Source of the DNA: Candidatus Omnitrophota bacterium
GTDB taxonomy: Bacteria; Omnitrophota; Gorgyraeia; Aquiviventales; Aquiviventaceae
Length of the DNA: 45,110 bases
NCBI GenBank assembly: GCA_023247215.1
Contig: JAHFGX010000006.1
Span: 1-45,110 of the forward strand
Reading direction: 5' to 3'
The translations under genes were made by a program, and so were the position numbers. Position 1 is the stretch's first letter. Each line of letters begins with the position of its first letter. Shown here piece after piece: positions 23,976-33,326 of this stretch. The notes below the pieces were generated by a model. The model saw only the letters and a program-made list of their open reading frames with translations, ran no database searches and was not told where the DNA came from.

Positions 23976-24914
23976 ATGGTTAAACCAGTCCGGGTCGCGG
24001 TCATTGGGGTCGGGTACGTTGGGACACTCCATGCCCAGGTCTATGCCAAGCTGCAGGAAGCGCGCTTGGTGGCGGTGTGCGATTCCCAGGCCGAGCGGGC
24101 CAAGGTGGTGGCCTCCCAGCTTGGCTGCGAGGCGGTCACGGACCTCCGGCAGCTCTTCAGCCGGGTGGACGCCGCCAGTGTCGCCGTGCCGACCAGCGCG
24201 CACTATGCGGTCGGGCGCACCCTGCTTGAGCATGGCATCCACGTCCTCATCGAAAAACCGCTGACGACCACCTTGGGCCAAGCCGACCGGCTGCTGGTCC
24301 TGGCCAAACGTGTCCGCCGGATCCTCCAGGTCGGCCACATCGAGCGATTCAACGCCGCCATCCAGGCGGCGCGGCGCTATCTGACGCACCCGCGCTTCAT
24401 CGAGGCGCACCGCCTCTCCCCTTATCCCTTCCGCGGCACCGACGTCAGCGTCGTGCTGGACGTGATGATCCACGACCTGGATTTGGTGCTGCAGCTCGTC
24501 CGCGCGCAGCCGGTCAAGATTGACGCGCTGGGTATCCCGGTCCTGTCCCGAAGCGAAGACCTCGCCAACGTCCGGCTGGTTTTTCCCTCCGGCTGCGTGG
24601 CCAATCTCACCGCCAGCCGGGTCAGCGATGAGTCGCTGCGCCGCCTGCGGATTTTCCAGGAGGACGGCTACTGCTCCATTGACTATAAAGCGCAGACCGC
24701 CAAGCTGGCCCGCAAAGGCGCCGGCGGCATCCAACGGCAAACCCTCGTCGTGCAGCGGCGCCCGCCGTTGGATGATGAGCTGCGCGCGTTCGTCCATGCG
24801 GTGGCCGCCGGCAAGCGGCCGGTCGTCTCCGGCGAAGAGGCGCGCGAAGCGCTGGCGCTGGCCTTACAGATCGAACGCGTCATCCGCCGCGCCCCGCGCC
24901 GCTCGGCGTCATGA
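23976..24914 (+). CDS. Gfo/Idh/MocA-family oxidoreductase of a lipid A locus
   Basis: 312 residues with an N-terminal Rossmann fold (VRVAVIGVGYVGTLHAQ). IEKPLTTTLGQAD carries the family EKP motif near residue 93, and a central alpha/beta domain contains VMIHDLDLVL with the catalytic-type His. The stop overlaps lpxB by 4 nt. Such genes are often found next to lpxB/lpxI; some relatives (GnnA) oxidise the 3-position of UDP-GlcNAc. No aminotransferase partner is in view, so that role is unproven. Confidence 0.85.
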   Translation: MVKPVRVAVIGVGYVGTLHAQVYAKLQEARLVAVCDSQAERAKVVASQLGCEAVTDLRQLFSRVDAASVAVPTSAHYAVGRTLLEHGIHVLIEKPLTTTLGQADRLLVLAKRVRRILQVGHIERFNAAIQAARRYLTHPRFIEAHRLSPYPFRGTDVSVVLDVMIHDLDLVLQLVRAQPVKIDALGIPVLSRSEDLANVRLVFPSGCVANLTASRVSDESLRRLRIFQEDGYCSIDYKAQTAKLARKGAGGIQRQTLVVQRRPPLDDELRAFVHAVAAGKRPVVSGEEAREALALALQIERVIRRAPRRSAS

Positions 24915-26053
24915 CGCAGCTGTGCTTCGTCGCCGGCGATCCCTCCGGCGATGCCCACACCGCCGTCCTCGTCCACGCGCTGCGCCGCCGCGACCCCTCC
25001 TTCACCTTCTCCGGGCTGGGCGGCCCCTGCATGCGAGCCGCCGGGGTGGCGCTGCTGGACGACCTGACGCAAGCCGCGTCCATCGGCCCCTTCGACGCCG
25101 CGCGGCATCTGCGCCGGTTCATTCAAGCCCGACGGCTGCTGCAGGAGCACCTGGCCTCGACGAAGCCTGAGGCCGTCATCCTCGTGGATTTCGGAGATTT
25201 CAACCTGCCGGTCGTCGCCCCGTTGGCCAAGCGCGCCGGCTGCCGCGTCCTCTACTACATCAGCCCACAACTGTGGGCGTGGGGGCGGTTCCGGATGCGC
25301 TTCGTGAAGCGCTACGTGGACCGGATGCTGGTGCTGTTTCCCTTCGAGGAGGCGTTTTATCGTCGGCACAACGTCCCGGTGACCTGGGTGGGCCACCCGC
25401 TGGTGGAAGATCGGCCTGCGGTCCGAACCCGCGAGGCCGCCTTGCAGGAGACCGGGCTCAATCCGTGGCGGATTGCGGTGGGGCTGCTGCCTGGCTCGCG
25501 GGAACGGGAAGTGGCCCGGCATCTGCCGCTGATGTTGGCCGCGGCGCGGCGCATCGCCTGGGAGATGCCGGGAGCGCAGTTCCTGATCCTCAAGGCGCCC
25601 GGCGTTCCGCGCGAACGCTACGAGGCCGCGATGCGGAAGGCCGGGGTGGATGTCACGCTCACCGACAGAGCGCTGGGAGAGATCGCGCCGGCGCTGGACG
25701 GGGCCGTCGTCGCCTCCGGCACCGCGACGCTGCAAACCGCGCTGGCGGGCGTGCCGATGGTCGTCACTTACCGCACGTCCTGGCCGACCTACCTGGCGGC
25801 GAAGGCCGTGGTGCGGGTGCCGTACATCGCGATGGTCAACCTCCTCGCGGAGCAGGAAATCGCCCCGGAGCTGATTCAATGGCGCGCGATACCATCGCGC
25901 ATTGCCGCGGCGCTCGTGCAGATCCTCCGCAGCGAACCCCGCCGCGCCGCCATCCGGCGGCAGCTTCAAGCCGTGGCTGAACGACTCGGGCCGCCGGGCG
26001 CCGTCGAACGGGCTGCCGAAGCGATCGTGCAGGCCATTCAGGATCCCTCGTGA
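24911..26053 (+). CDS. lpxB: Lipid-A-disaccharide synthase
   Basis: 380 residues of GT-B fold (GT19). LCFVAGDPSGDAH at the N-terminus (the family AGExSGD motif with Asp for Glu), SGLGGPCMRAAG, LVDFGDFNL, YYISPQLWAWG, VGHPLVED and LLPGSREREVARHLP are all characteristic. It condenses UDP-2,3-diacyl-GlcN with lipid X and supports an LPS-containing outer membrane. Translationally coupled to the oxidoreductase. The 3' end overlaps a convergent small gene by 16 nt. Confidence 0.95.
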   Translation: MTQLCFVAGDPSGDAHTAVLVHALRRRDPSFTFSGLGGPCMRAAGVALLDDLTQAASIGPFDAARHLRRFIQARRLLQEHLASTKPEAVILVDFGDFNLPVVAPLAKRAGCRVLYYISPQLWAWGRFRMRFVKRYVDRMLVLFPFEEAFYRRHNVPVTWVGHPLVEDRPAVRTREAALQETGLNPWRIAVGLLPGSREREVARHLPLMLAAARRIAWEMPGAQFLILKAPGVPRERYEAAMRKAGVDVTLTDRALGEIAPALDGAVVASGTATLQTALAGVPMVVTYRTSWPTYLAAKAVVRVPYIAMVNLLAEQEIAPELIQWRAIPSRIAAALVQILRSEPRRAAIRRQLQAVAERLGPPGAVERAAEAIVQAIQDPS

Positions 26054-26373
26054 CCGCGATCTCCGGTCATATGCTTGGGTAATTCGCGCAATTTATTGCG
26101 CGCCTTCGCCGGCTTGGCGCGGCGCTCCTGCTTGTGGACTTTCGCCGCCGCGCACCCCGCCACCCATCCGTGCGGCACGGCGCAGGGCGTGGGAAACACG
26201 CGGCACTCTCCCGACCCAGGCAGATGGGCCGTGGTGAGCACCTGAGCACACGGTTCGACGCCCGGCGTGACCACCGCCGCGTCCTGCGCGCCGGCAACGG
26301 CCACCAGGCTCATGCCACTCAGGAGCGCGCCGCTGAGGCCCATCCACCATCGCTGACATCTCCGGAGGGGCAT
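26038..26373 (-). CDS. Small secreted Cys-containing basic protein, unknown function
   Basis: 111 residues from an ATG sharing one base with the glnA stop (TGATG). Residues 1-30 look like a signal peptide (RWWMGLSGALLSGMSLVAVAGAQ). The mature part has four Cys (EPCAQV, GECRVFPTPCAVPHG, AGCAAAK) and a Lys/Arg-rich tail. I know no family. The coupling to glnA and signal peptide support a real gene. The convergent lpxB overlap of 16 nt is tolerable. Confidence 0.55.
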   Translation of the reverse strand: MPLRRCQRWWMGLSGALLSGMSLVAVAGAQDAAVVTPGVEPCAQVLTTAHLPGSGECRVFPTPCAVPHGWVAGCAAAKVHKQERRAKPAKARNKLRELPKHMTGDRGHEGS

Positions 26374-27725
26374 CACAGCAGCGGGAGGTAGGTCTTCAGC
26401 TCGTAGTCCGTCACGATCCGTTGGAACCGCTCGGCCTCGATGATCTTGTTCTTCAGCACGCTGTCGAACACGTGATCCCCCAGCGCCCGCCGCAGGAACG
26501 CGCTGCCCCGCGCCACCGCGATCGCTTCCGACAAGCTGCCCGGGAGCCTCTCGATCTTCCGCTTGGCCCGTTCCTCGTCGCTGAGCTCCGCCACGTTCAC
26601 CTGGGCGGGCGGCGGAAGCTTGGCGCGGCGTCCGATGCCTTCCAGCCCGGCGGCCAGCATGAGGCTGAAGGCCAGGTACGGGTTGCACGCCGGGTCCGGC
26701 GAGCGCAGCTCGATGCGCGCCGAGGACGCTTTCTTCGGCGTGTACGTGGGAATGCGGATCAAATCCGATCGGCTGCGCTGCGCCCAGGTCACGTAGACCG
26801 GCGCCTCATAGCCCGGGATGAGCCGCTTATAGGAGTTCGCCCACTGGTTCAGCACCAGCGTCATCTCCCGCACATGGGACAGCACCCCGGCCAGGAACGC
26901 CTTCGCCGTCGGCGACAGATGCGCCGCGTCCTTTGGATCGTAAAAGACGTTGCGCTCTCCATGGAAGAGCGACATGTTCACGTGCATCCCGGAGCCGTTG
27001 TGGTAGGTGAGGGGCTTGGGCATGAAGCTGGCGTAGGCGCCATGCTTCATGGCGATTTCCTTGACGACCAGGCGATAGGTCATCACGTTGTCGGCCATCG
27101 TCAGGGCGTCGGTGTAGCGGAAATCAATCTCATGCTGGGAGGGTGCGGCCTCGTGGTGGGAATACTCGATGCCGATCCCCATCTCTTCCATCGCCAGGAT
27201 GATGTCCCGCCGCAGATCGGTGGCGGCATCCAACGGTGTGAGGTCGAAGTAGCCTCCGGTGTCCAGCGGGATCGGCTCCTCCGCGCTCTTGAAGACGAAG
27301 AACTCCAGCTCCGGCCCCACATAGAACGTGTAGCCGGCCTTCGCCGCGCGCGCGAGGGTGCGCTTCAGGACCTGGCGCGGGTCTCCCTCGAAGGGTTGGC
27401 CGCCCGGCCGGTGGATGTCGCAGAACATGCGCGCGACCGCGTTCTCTTTGGGGCGCCACGGCAGGATGCAAAAAGTGTTCGGGTCCGGCATGGCCACCAT
27501 GTCAGACTCCTCAATCCGCGCGAAGCCCTCGATGGCGGAGCCGTCGAAGCCCACGCCCTCCTCCAGCGCCTCCTCCAGCTCATCAATCGTGAGGGCCACG
27601 CTCTTCAACATGCCGAGGATGTCCGAGAACCACAGGCGGATGAACCGGACGTCATGCTCCTTGGCGAGCCGGACCACATAGGCCTTGTCTTTCCGCATCG
27701 AATTTCGGCGTAGCTCTGGCATCAC
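26373..27725 (-). CDS. glnA: Glutamine synthetase, type I-alpha-like (second GS)
   Basis: 450 residues, the compact GSI-alpha length. GVGFDGSAIEGFARIEESDM, the ATP/Glu-binding GPELEFFVF, KPLTYHNGSGMHVNMSL, ANSYKRLIPGYEAPVYVTW and ELRSPDPACNPYLAFSLML are all present. The adenylylation Tyr context of GSI-beta is absent (QVNVAELSDEER), so it would escape GlnE control. The start overlaps the amidotransferase gene by 4 nt. It could be a true GS or a GS-like gamma-glutamyl ligase; conserved active-site segments favour GS activity. Confidence 0.88.
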   Translation of the reverse strand: MMPELRRNSMRKDKAYVVRLAKEHDVRFIRLWFSDILGMLKSVALTIDELEEALEEGVGFDGSAIEGFARIEESDMVAMPDPNTFCILPWRPKENAVARMFCDIHRPGGQPFEGDPRQVLKRTLARAAKAGYTFYVGPELEFFVFKSAEEPIPLDTGGYFDLTPLDAATDLRRDIILAMEEMGIGIEYSHHEAAPSQHEIDFRYTDALTMADNVMTYRLVVKEIAMKHGAYASFMPKPLTYHNGSGMHVNMSLFHGERNVFYDPKDAAHLSPTAKAFLAGVLSHVREMTLVLNQWANSYKRLIPGYEAPVYVTWAQRSRSDLIRIPTYTPKKASSARIELRSPDPACNPYLAFSLMLAAGLEGIGRRAKLPPPAQVNVAELSDEERAKRKIERLPGSLSEAIAVARGSAFLRRALGDHVFDSVLKNKIIEAERFQRIVTDYELKTYLPLL

Positions 27726-28447
27726 GATCTCCTGCTGACAATCTGCTCGGCAAACGCCCTGGCGACATGCCGGGCCAATGCCTGCAACCGGACCACATGC
27801 TGCGGGCTCTGCCGGCGGACGGCCAGCGGATCAATGATCCCGCGCAGCGACTTCAACTCCGCGCGGTTGACGGGCGTGCGCATCCACGCCCGCACGATGG
27901 CCTCCGTCACTTCCAGGTGAAACTGCAGCCCATAGATGCGGTCCTGATACCGGAATCCCTGTTCCGGACACACCGGCGAGCCGGCCAGCCGCACGGCGCC
28001 CTTCGGCAGCGCGAACGTATCGCCATGCCACTGGAACACCGTCTCCGTGGATCCGAACGGCTCGAACAGCGGATCGCCGTCGGCGCCGGGCTCCCGCATC
28101 ACCGGGTACCAGCCGATCTCTTTCTGCGGCGCTTTCGTGACCGAAGCACCCAGCGCCGCGGCCAACAGCTGCGCGCCCAGGCACACGCCCAGGACCGGCA
28201 GCTCCTCCGCGACCACCCGCTTCAAGAACGCCAGCTCCGGCTTCAGGAAGGGATGCGTGGCCTGCTCATAGACGCTCTGCGGTCCGCCCATGACGATGAT
28301 CCCGTCCAGCGCCTCCGGGCTGGGCCAGACGGCCTTCGGGTCGGCGGCGTTGAACGGCCGCAGCGCGCAGCCCGCTTGCTTGAATGCGGCCTCAAACGTT
28401 CCCAACCGCTCGTGCGGGACATGCTGGATGACGAGCAGCCGGCTCAT
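27722..28447 (-). CDS. Class I glutamine amidotransferase (GMP synthase-like)
   Basis: 241 residues. Nucleophile elbow LPVLGVCLGAQLLAAALG (Cys near residue 89), oxyanion region IIVMGGPQSVYE, and catalytic His-Glu in YGLQFHLEVTEA. No synthetase domain is fused, so it either hydrolyses a gamma-glutamyl compound or feeds ammonia to a partner. First gene of a three-gene unit with the I-alpha GS and the small secreted protein. A strong hairpin lies between it and the upstream glnA. Confidence 0.85.
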   Translation of the reverse strand: MSRLLVIQHVPHERLGTFEAAFKQAGCALRPFNAADPKAVWPSPEALDGIIVMGGPQSVYEQATHPFLKPELAFLKRVVAEELPVLGVCLGAQLLAAALGASVTKAPQKEIGWYPVMREPGADGDPLFEPFGSTETVFQWHGDTFALPKGAVRLAGSPVCPEQGFRYQDRIYGLQFHLEVTEAIVRAWMRTPVNRAELKSLRGIIDPLAVRRQSPQHVVRLQALARHVARAFAEQIVSRRS

Positions 28448-28469
28448 CGCTTCCCCGATCCGTCACAAA

Positions 28470-28504
28470 GCACAACGGGGCAAGCAGCGCCTGCCCCGTT
28501 GTGC
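28470..28504 (-). terminator. Hairpin terminator after glnA (I-beta)
   Basis: Perfect 13-bp inverted repeat (GCACAACGGGGCA/TGCCCCGTTGTGC) with a 9-nt loop, between the glnA stop and the amidotransferase start. Minus-strand continuation is TTTGTGACGG, a weak U-tract, so termination may be partial. Confidence 0.6.
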
Positions 28505-28529
28505 GGACTCGACGACGCCACCCAATGAA

Positions 28530-30062
28530 TCAGGCGTCGAAATACAGATGGAACTCGTACGGATGCGGCCGCAGGCGGACCTTGTCAATCTCCTGCCGCT
28601 TGTACTCCAGCCAGACGCTGATCACGTCCTTGGTGAACACGTCGCCCTTGAGCAGGAACGCTTGGTCCTTCTCGAGCGCGTCCAGCGACTCGGTGAGGGA
28701 GCCCGGCACCTGCTTGGGCGCGCGGTCCGCCGACATCTCATAGATGTTCTCATTGACGACCGGCTTGCCCGGGTCAATGCGGTTCTGGATACCGTCCAGG
28801 CCCGCCATGAGCATCGCCGCGAAGGCGATGTACGGGTTGCAGGACGGATCGGGCGCGCGGAACTCGACGCGCTTGCTCTTCGGGTAGTCCACGTACATCG
28901 GGATGCGGCAGATCGCCGAGCGGTTCCGGGCCGAATAGGCCAGGTTCACCGGCGCCTCGAAGCCGGGGACCAACCGCTTGTACGAGTTGGTCGTCGGGGC
29001 CGCGAAGGCCAGGATCGCCGGCGCGTGCCGGAGCAGCCCGCCGATGTACCACTTGCACAGCTGGCTGATCAGGGCGTACCCGTTCTTGTCGTAGAACAGG
29101 TTCGTGTCGCCGTTGAAGAGGCTCTGGTGGGTGTGCATCCCGGAGCCGTTGTCGCCGAAGAGCGGCTTGGGCATGAAGGTCGCGACCTTGCCGTGCTTCT
29201 TGGCGACGTTCTTGATGATGTACTTGTAGAGCAGCAGGTTGTCCGCTTGTTTGGTCAGCGTCGTGTAGCGGATGTCGATCTCGGCCTGGCCGGCGGTGGC
29301 CACCTCGTGGTGCTGCTTCTCCACCGGGATGCCCGCCTTGATCATTTTCAGGATCATCTCGGTGCGCAGGTCCTGCTGCGAGTCGTGCGGGGGCACCGGG
29401 AAATAGCCTTCCTTGTAGCGGGGCTTGTAGCCGAGGTTCGGCTTCTCGTCCCGGCCGGTGTTCCACTCACCCTCGACGGAATCCACGAAGTAGTAGCTGG
29501 CGTTCTCGGTCGAGTCGAAACGGATGTCGTCGAAGATGAAGAACTCCGCCTCCGGACCCCAGTAGCTCGTCGTGGCGATGCCCGTCTTCTTCAGGTAGGC
29601 CTCGGCCTTCTTGGCGATGTAGCGCGGATCGCGCGTGTAGGGGCCGCGGGTGATGGGGTCGGCGATGTCGCAGACGATGGACACGGTGGGAATCTCGCAG
29701 GCGGGGTCCACGATCGCGGTGCTGGTGTCCAGGTGGAGGTTCATGTCCGATTCCTGGATCTTCTGGAACCCGCGGATCGAGGAGCCGTCGAAGCCGATCC
29801 CGTCCACCCAGATGCCTTTGTTCGGATTCTGGTCGATCTCGCTGATCGGGATGGTGAAGTGCTGCCAGAGGCCGGGCAGGTCGTTGAACTTCAGGTCCAC
29901 GACCTGCGCGTGGCTCTCTTTGATCAGCTTCCAGACCTTCTTGACGCCTTCTTCAGTGGCTCGGAACCCGTTCGCGCTTTTCACGATGGACTCCGCCGCC
30001 CGCACCGCTGCCGAGCCGCTGCGCCGCGCGCCGGCTCGAGGTGATGTTCGCACGCTTGCCAT
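28530..30062 (-). CDS. glnA: Glutamine synthetase, type I-beta, with N-terminal extension
   Basis: 510 residues from an ATG preceded by AAGGAGCGAG. The first 40 or so residues are Ala/Arg/Ser-rich and not part of the usual 470-residue enzyme. Catalytic segments include [66 protein letters not shown] and [34 protein letters not shown] keeps the Tyr (about 441) at the adenylylation site, so covalent control by GlnE is plausible. Follows glnB and amt in the ammonium-assimilation operon. Confidence 0.95.
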   Translation of the reverse strand: MASVRTSPRAGARRSGSAAVRAAESIVKSANGFRATEEGVKKVWKLIKESHAQVVDLKFNDLPGLWQHFTIPISEIDQNPNKGIWVDGIGFDGSSIRGFQKIQESDMNLHLDTSTAIVDPACEIPTVSIVCDIADPITRGPYTRDPRYIAKKAEAYLKKTGIATTSYWGPEAEFFIFDDIRFDSTENASYYFVDSVEGEWNTGRDEKPNLGYKPRYKEGYFPVPPHDSQQDLRTEMILKMIKAGIPVEKQHHEVATAGQAEIDIRYTTLTKQADNLLLYKYIIKNVAKKHGKVATFMPKPLFGDNGSGMHTHQSLFNGDTNLFYDKNGYALISQLCKWYIGGLLRHAPAILAFAAPTTNSYKRLVPGFEAPVNLAYSARNRSAICRIPMYVDYPKSKRVEFRAPDPSCNPYIAFAAMLMAGLDGIQNRIDPGKPVVNENIYEMSADRAPKQVPGSLTESLDALEKDQAFLLKGDVFTKDVISVWLEYKRQEIDKVRLRPHPYEFHLYFDA

Positions 30063-30108
30063 AATACGTTCTCGCTCCTTTGCCCTTCGTGTTCCATCAT
30101 CATGCTTT

Positions 30109-30146
30109 GAGGAGACCCGCCCGCGCACCGGCGGGCAGGCCTCCTC
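30109..30146 (-). promoter_or_regulatory. Hairpin in the glnB-glnA spacer
   Basis: Nested arms GAGGAG/CTCCTC and CCCGCC/GGCGGG in the 108-nt gap between glnB and glnA. No U-tract follows. It may be an mRNA-processing or attenuation element, or simply set the ratio of glnB and glnA messages. Function inferred only from structure. Confidence 0.45.
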
Positions 30147-30170
30147 AGGCATGCGATCGTTCACTGCCGA

Positions 30171-30509
30171 TTAGATCGCGATCTCGCCCCGCTCTCCGGT
30201 CCGAATCCGAATCACGTCCTTGACGTCGCTGACGAAGATCTTGCCGTCCCCCACCCCGCCGGTCTTGGCTGCCTTAATGACCGCCTGGATGATCCGTTCG
30301 GCATCGGCGTCGCTGACCACCAGCTCGATCTTCACCTTGGGCAGAAACTCGACGCGGTAGGTCTCGCCGCGCCACTGCTGCACGACGCCTTTTTGCTTGC
30401 CGTGCCCCTGGGCCTCCGTGATGGTGATCCCGGGATAGCCGACGGCCTCGATGGCCTTGCGCACTTCATCCACCTTCTCCGGGCGGATGATGGCTTCGAT
30501 TTTCTTCAT
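30171..30509 (-). CDS. glnB: P-II signal protein GlnB/GlnK, canonical
   Basis: 112 residues from MKKIEAIIRPEKVDEV; the ORF-track start adds 19 non-homologous residues. The T-loop is full length and keeps Tyr51 (WRGETYRVEFLPKVKIE), the uridylylation site. KTGGVGDGKIFVSDV and IRIRTGERGEIAI complete the ATP/2-oxoglutarate site. It lies 60 nt after amt and 108 nt before glnA, the usual GlnK-AmtB partnership. It contrasts with the four NifI-like paralogues at 3.4-9.1 kb. Confidence 0.96.
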   Translation of the reverse strand: MKKIEAIIRPEKVDEVRKAIEAVGYPGITITEAQGHGKQKGVVQQWRGETYRVEFLPKVKIELVVSDADAERIIQAVIKAAKTGGVGDGKIFVSDVKDVIRIRTGERGEIAI

Positions 30510-30569
30510 GGTGGCACTCCTCGTCTTTCCCTGTGGCGGAGTTGATTCGGCGACGGCTTCTAACATCGC

Positions 30570-31913
30570 TCAACTCTTTGCCGGCTGGCCGACGCCGACC
30601 GAATACTCCATCGTGAGCGGAATGGTCTTCCGCGTCACGAAGTCCGGGTAGCAGGAGTTGCCGTGCTCGCCGATGTCCAACCCTTCGATCTCTTCCTGAG
30701 CGCTCACGCGAACGCCCATGAGGGCTTTGATCACGGCCCAGCCGATGAGCGACATTGCGAACACCGCCGCCCCGGCACTCACCACACCGATGATCTGAGT
30801 CACGAGCTGCTGGGCCCCGCCACCGAAGAACAGGCCTGAGGTATGCGCCGGGGTCCACTTCGACTCCGCAAAGAGGCCGACACAGAGGGTGCCAAACACC
30901 CCGTTGACCAGGTGGACCGACAACGCCCCGACCGGGTCATCAATACGCGCCTTGTCGAACAGGATCACGGAATACACCACGATGATCCCCGCGAGCAGCC
31001 CGATGATCGCCGAGCTCTCCACGCTGACGAACGCGCACGGCGCGGTGATCGCCACCAGCCCCGCCAGACACCCGTTGATGGTCATCCCCAGGTCCGGTTT
31101 GCCGAGCAGCAACGTCGCCGCGACCGTGGAGCTGAGCATGGCCATCGCCGCCGCCATGTTCGTAGTGATGCAGATGCGCGAAATGGCCTCCACATCGGCC
31201 GCCATCGTCGAGCCCGGGTTAAATCCGAACCAACCGAGCCAGAGCACGAAGCACCCGATCAAGCCGAGCGACAGATTATGCCCGGGAATGGCGTTGGCTG
31301 ACCCGTCCTTGTTGTACTTGCCGATGCGGGGACCCAGCGTCAGGACGCCGGCGAGCGCCGCCCATCCGCCAATCGAGTGCACCTGGGTGGAGCCGGCGAA
31401 GTCCAAGAAGCCCTTCTGCGCCAACCACCCGCCGCCCCAGATCCAGTGGCCGACGACGGGATAGATGACGGCGGTGAGGAGCAAGCTGAACACAATAAAC
31501 GAGAAGTACTTGATCCGCTCCGCCACCGCCCCGGAGACGATCGTCGCCGCCGTACCGCAGAACACCAACTGGAAAAAGAACTTGGCCAACAACGGCACCC
31601 CGGTCCAGTTCAAGGACGAATAGACGCCTTGATAGGCCTGCGCGACGGCGGGGCTATTGTCGGCCCCATGGAGCAACCACAGGCCTTGCAGCCCGAGGAG
31701 GGGCGAGCCGTCGCCGAACATCACGCCAAAACCGAGCATCCAGAACCCGACGGTCGAACACGCGAACACGATGAAGTTCTTCGAGAGGATGTTCACCGCG
31801 TTCTTCGCCCGGCAAAACCCCGATTCCACACACGCGAAGCCCAAGTTCATGAAGAACACGAGCATCGCGGTGACGAGCACCCACAGCGTGTCCGCGACGA
31901 CTTTCGGATCCAT
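30570..31913 (-). CDS. amt: Ammonium transporter Amt
   Basis: 447 residues, 11 membrane helices. The twin-histidine pore residues sit in AGSTQVHSIGGWAALAG and LSVHLVNGVFGTL. NLGFACVESGFCRAKNAVNILSKN and FGFNPGSTM are family landmarks. No separate signal peptide is obvious. The C-terminal tail with EEIEGLDIGEHGNSCYPDF is the part gated by GlnK. The gene lies between a porin and glnB, all read from the operator-bearing promoter upstream of the porin. Confidence 0.96.
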   Translation of the reverse strand: MDPKVVADTLWVLVTAMLVFFMNLGFACVESGFCRAKNAVNILSKNFIVFACSTVGFWMLGFGVMFGDGSPLLGLQGLWLLHGADNSPAVAQAYQGVYSSLNWTGVPLLAKFFFQLVFCGTAATIVSGAVAERIKYFSFIVFSLLLTAVIYPVVGHWIWGGGWLAQKGFLDFAGSTQVHSIGGWAALAGVLTLGPRIGKYNKDGSANAIPGHNLSLGLIGCFVLWLGWFGFNPGSTMAADVEAISRICITTNMAAAMAMLSSTVAATLLLGKPDLGMTINGCLAGLVAITAPCAFVSVESSAIIGLLAGIIVVYSVILFDKARIDDPVGALSVHLVNGVFGTLCVGLFAESKWTPAHTSGLFFGGGAQQLVTQIIGVVSAGAAVFAMSLIGWAVIKALMGVRVSAQEEIEGLDIGEHGNSCYPDFVTRKTIPLTMEYSVGVGQPAKS

Positions 31914-31940
31914 GGTGCGCCTCCTACGTCAATTCACCAG

Positions 31941-31968
31941 CGTCCCGCCACGCGCCGCGCGTGGGACG
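31941..31968 (-). promoter_or_regulatory. Hairpin in the porin-amt spacer
   Basis: CGTCCC/GGGACG plus inner ACGCG/CGCGT with a 3-nt loop and a 3-nt bulge, 12 nt after the porin stop. No U-tract follows, so it is more likely a mRNA-stabilising or processing element than a terminator. Confidence 0.4.
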
Positions 31969-31979
31969 GGAAAGTTGTA

Positions 31980-33266
31980 TTAGAAGTGGTAGACCACCTC
32001 GGCTGCGACGGTGTCCTGGCTGTTCGCAAAACCGGAGTTCTCTAAGAACACCTTCTCCGTGGAGATATCGTGCCGGTACTCCAGACGAGCCAAGAGATGC
32101 TCGTGCAATTTCCACTGGCTCGTCAGGGTGTACTCGCTTAGTCGCACGCCATCCACCCCCACGCCGTCAAATGCGGTCAACCCGGTGCGGGCGCCGTCGG
32201 CGTCGTTGAACATTTCCCACCGGCCCGCCAGCGCCCATGTGTCGGTCAGATCGTACTTGGCGTACAGCGCGACCCCGCTCCAGTTGGCCGAATCCGAACC
32301 TTTCGCTCCGGTGCTCGTGCGGTGCACCACGTTGCTCTGGTGGCCGTTGTCATAGTTGGCCATCAGGGTGAGCTTGTCCGTCGGCTGCCAGGTCGCGACG
32401 AGATCGAGGACGGTCCGGTCATCCCGGTTATTGGTCCCTAACTCGGCGCCGGTGATGAGGTTCGTCGCCAACGTCACACCCTGGATCGGTGTTAAGGTCA
32501 GGTTACCCAGGATGGTTTTGAACGAGTTGGTCTCATCCACCAAGTCCCAGCCGTTGACCAGCCCCCAGGTCGTGGAGCCCCACTCGCCAAGCGAGTAGGT
32601 GGCCAGCGCGCCGGTGTGCGTGAACGGAATCGCAAAGCCGAACAGGTAGGAGCGCGAGAAGTTCCAGTTGGAAGGGCTTTCGATGACTTCCGCCCCCAAC
32701 AGGGTCACGAACTTCCCGGCCTTCAGATCCAGCCCGTTGCCGATTGGAGCGTGGTAGGTGACGTAGGCTTGCTCCAGGTCGAAGGAGTCCGTGCCTGCGG
32801 CGCCAAGCCCGGTGGAGTGGATCAGCTCCGCATCGTCGCCGTACATCAAGTCGGTTCTGAACCCGACCGGAGAGGCGTCCGACGCGGTCTTCTCAAACGC
32901 CAACTTGGCGACGTGCGGGGTGAAACTATTGCTGTTGATGTCGAAGACCCGGCCCTTGTTGCCGCCCGCCGGTGTGGCCGGCCGGTTGAAATTGAACTCG
33001 TAGGAGGTGTCCACGTAGCCACTGATCGTGACGCCCTGCAGACCGCTCGGCAGGGTGAGAGTCGGTAGGCCGGCTTTGTCGCCCATGCTGGTGGACCCGC
33101 TGCCGGAGGGAACTTGCGACAACTGCCGCTCCAATTGATTCAAGCGCTGCTTGAGGACTTCAATATCCGCCTTCAGCGACGCCGTTTCCGGCTCATCCGC
33201 GAAGGTGTAGGTTGCTGACGACACGACCATGCCGACTGCCGCAAGCCACAGCGCCACTCTCTTCAT
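31980..33266 (-). CDS. Outer-membrane beta-barrel porin
   Basis: 428 residues. Signal peptide at residues 1-23 (LWLAAVGMVVSSATYTFA), then a short coiled coil (ASLKADIEVLKQRLNQLERQL). Alternating amphipathic strands beginning VTISGYVDTSYEFNFNRP follow, ending in Phe (AAEVVYHF), the C-terminal signature of barrel insertion. Resembles the BBP2/DUF1597-type porins that occur upstream of amt in several Gram-negative phyla. It probably admits small nitrogen solutes. Preceded by CGGAGGG. Confidence 0.88.
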   Translation of the reverse strand: MKRVALWLAAVGMVVSSATYTFADEPETASLKADIEVLKQRLNQLERQLSQVPSGSGSTSMGDKAGLPTLTLPSGLQGVTISGYVDTSYEFNFNRPATPAGGNKGRVFDINSNSFTPHVAKLAFEKTASDASPVGFRTDLMYGDDAELIHSTGLGAAGTDSFDLEQAYVTYHAPIGNGLDLKAGKFVTLLGAEVIESPSNWNFSRSYLFGFAIPFTHTGALATYSLGEWGSTTWGLVNGWDLVDETNSFKTILGNLTLTPIQGVTLATNLITGAELGTNNRDDRTVLDLVATWQPTDKLTLMANYDNGHQSNVVHRTSTGAKGSDSANWSGVALYAKYDLTDTWALAGRWEMFNDADGARTGLTAFDGVGVDGVRLSEYTLTSQWKLHEHLLARLEYRHDISTEKVFLENSGFANSQDTVAAEVVYHF

Positions 33267-33326
33267 CGTCCCTCCGGGTTCATGGTTCCACCGAACTAAA
33301 AAAGCCCTATTAGTCTATCGCAGCAC

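Noticed and set aside
33267-33326. Sigma-54 promoter for the porin-amt operon
   Set aside because: No GG-N10-GC element in TGGCAC-N5-TTGCA form could be found upstream of the porin.
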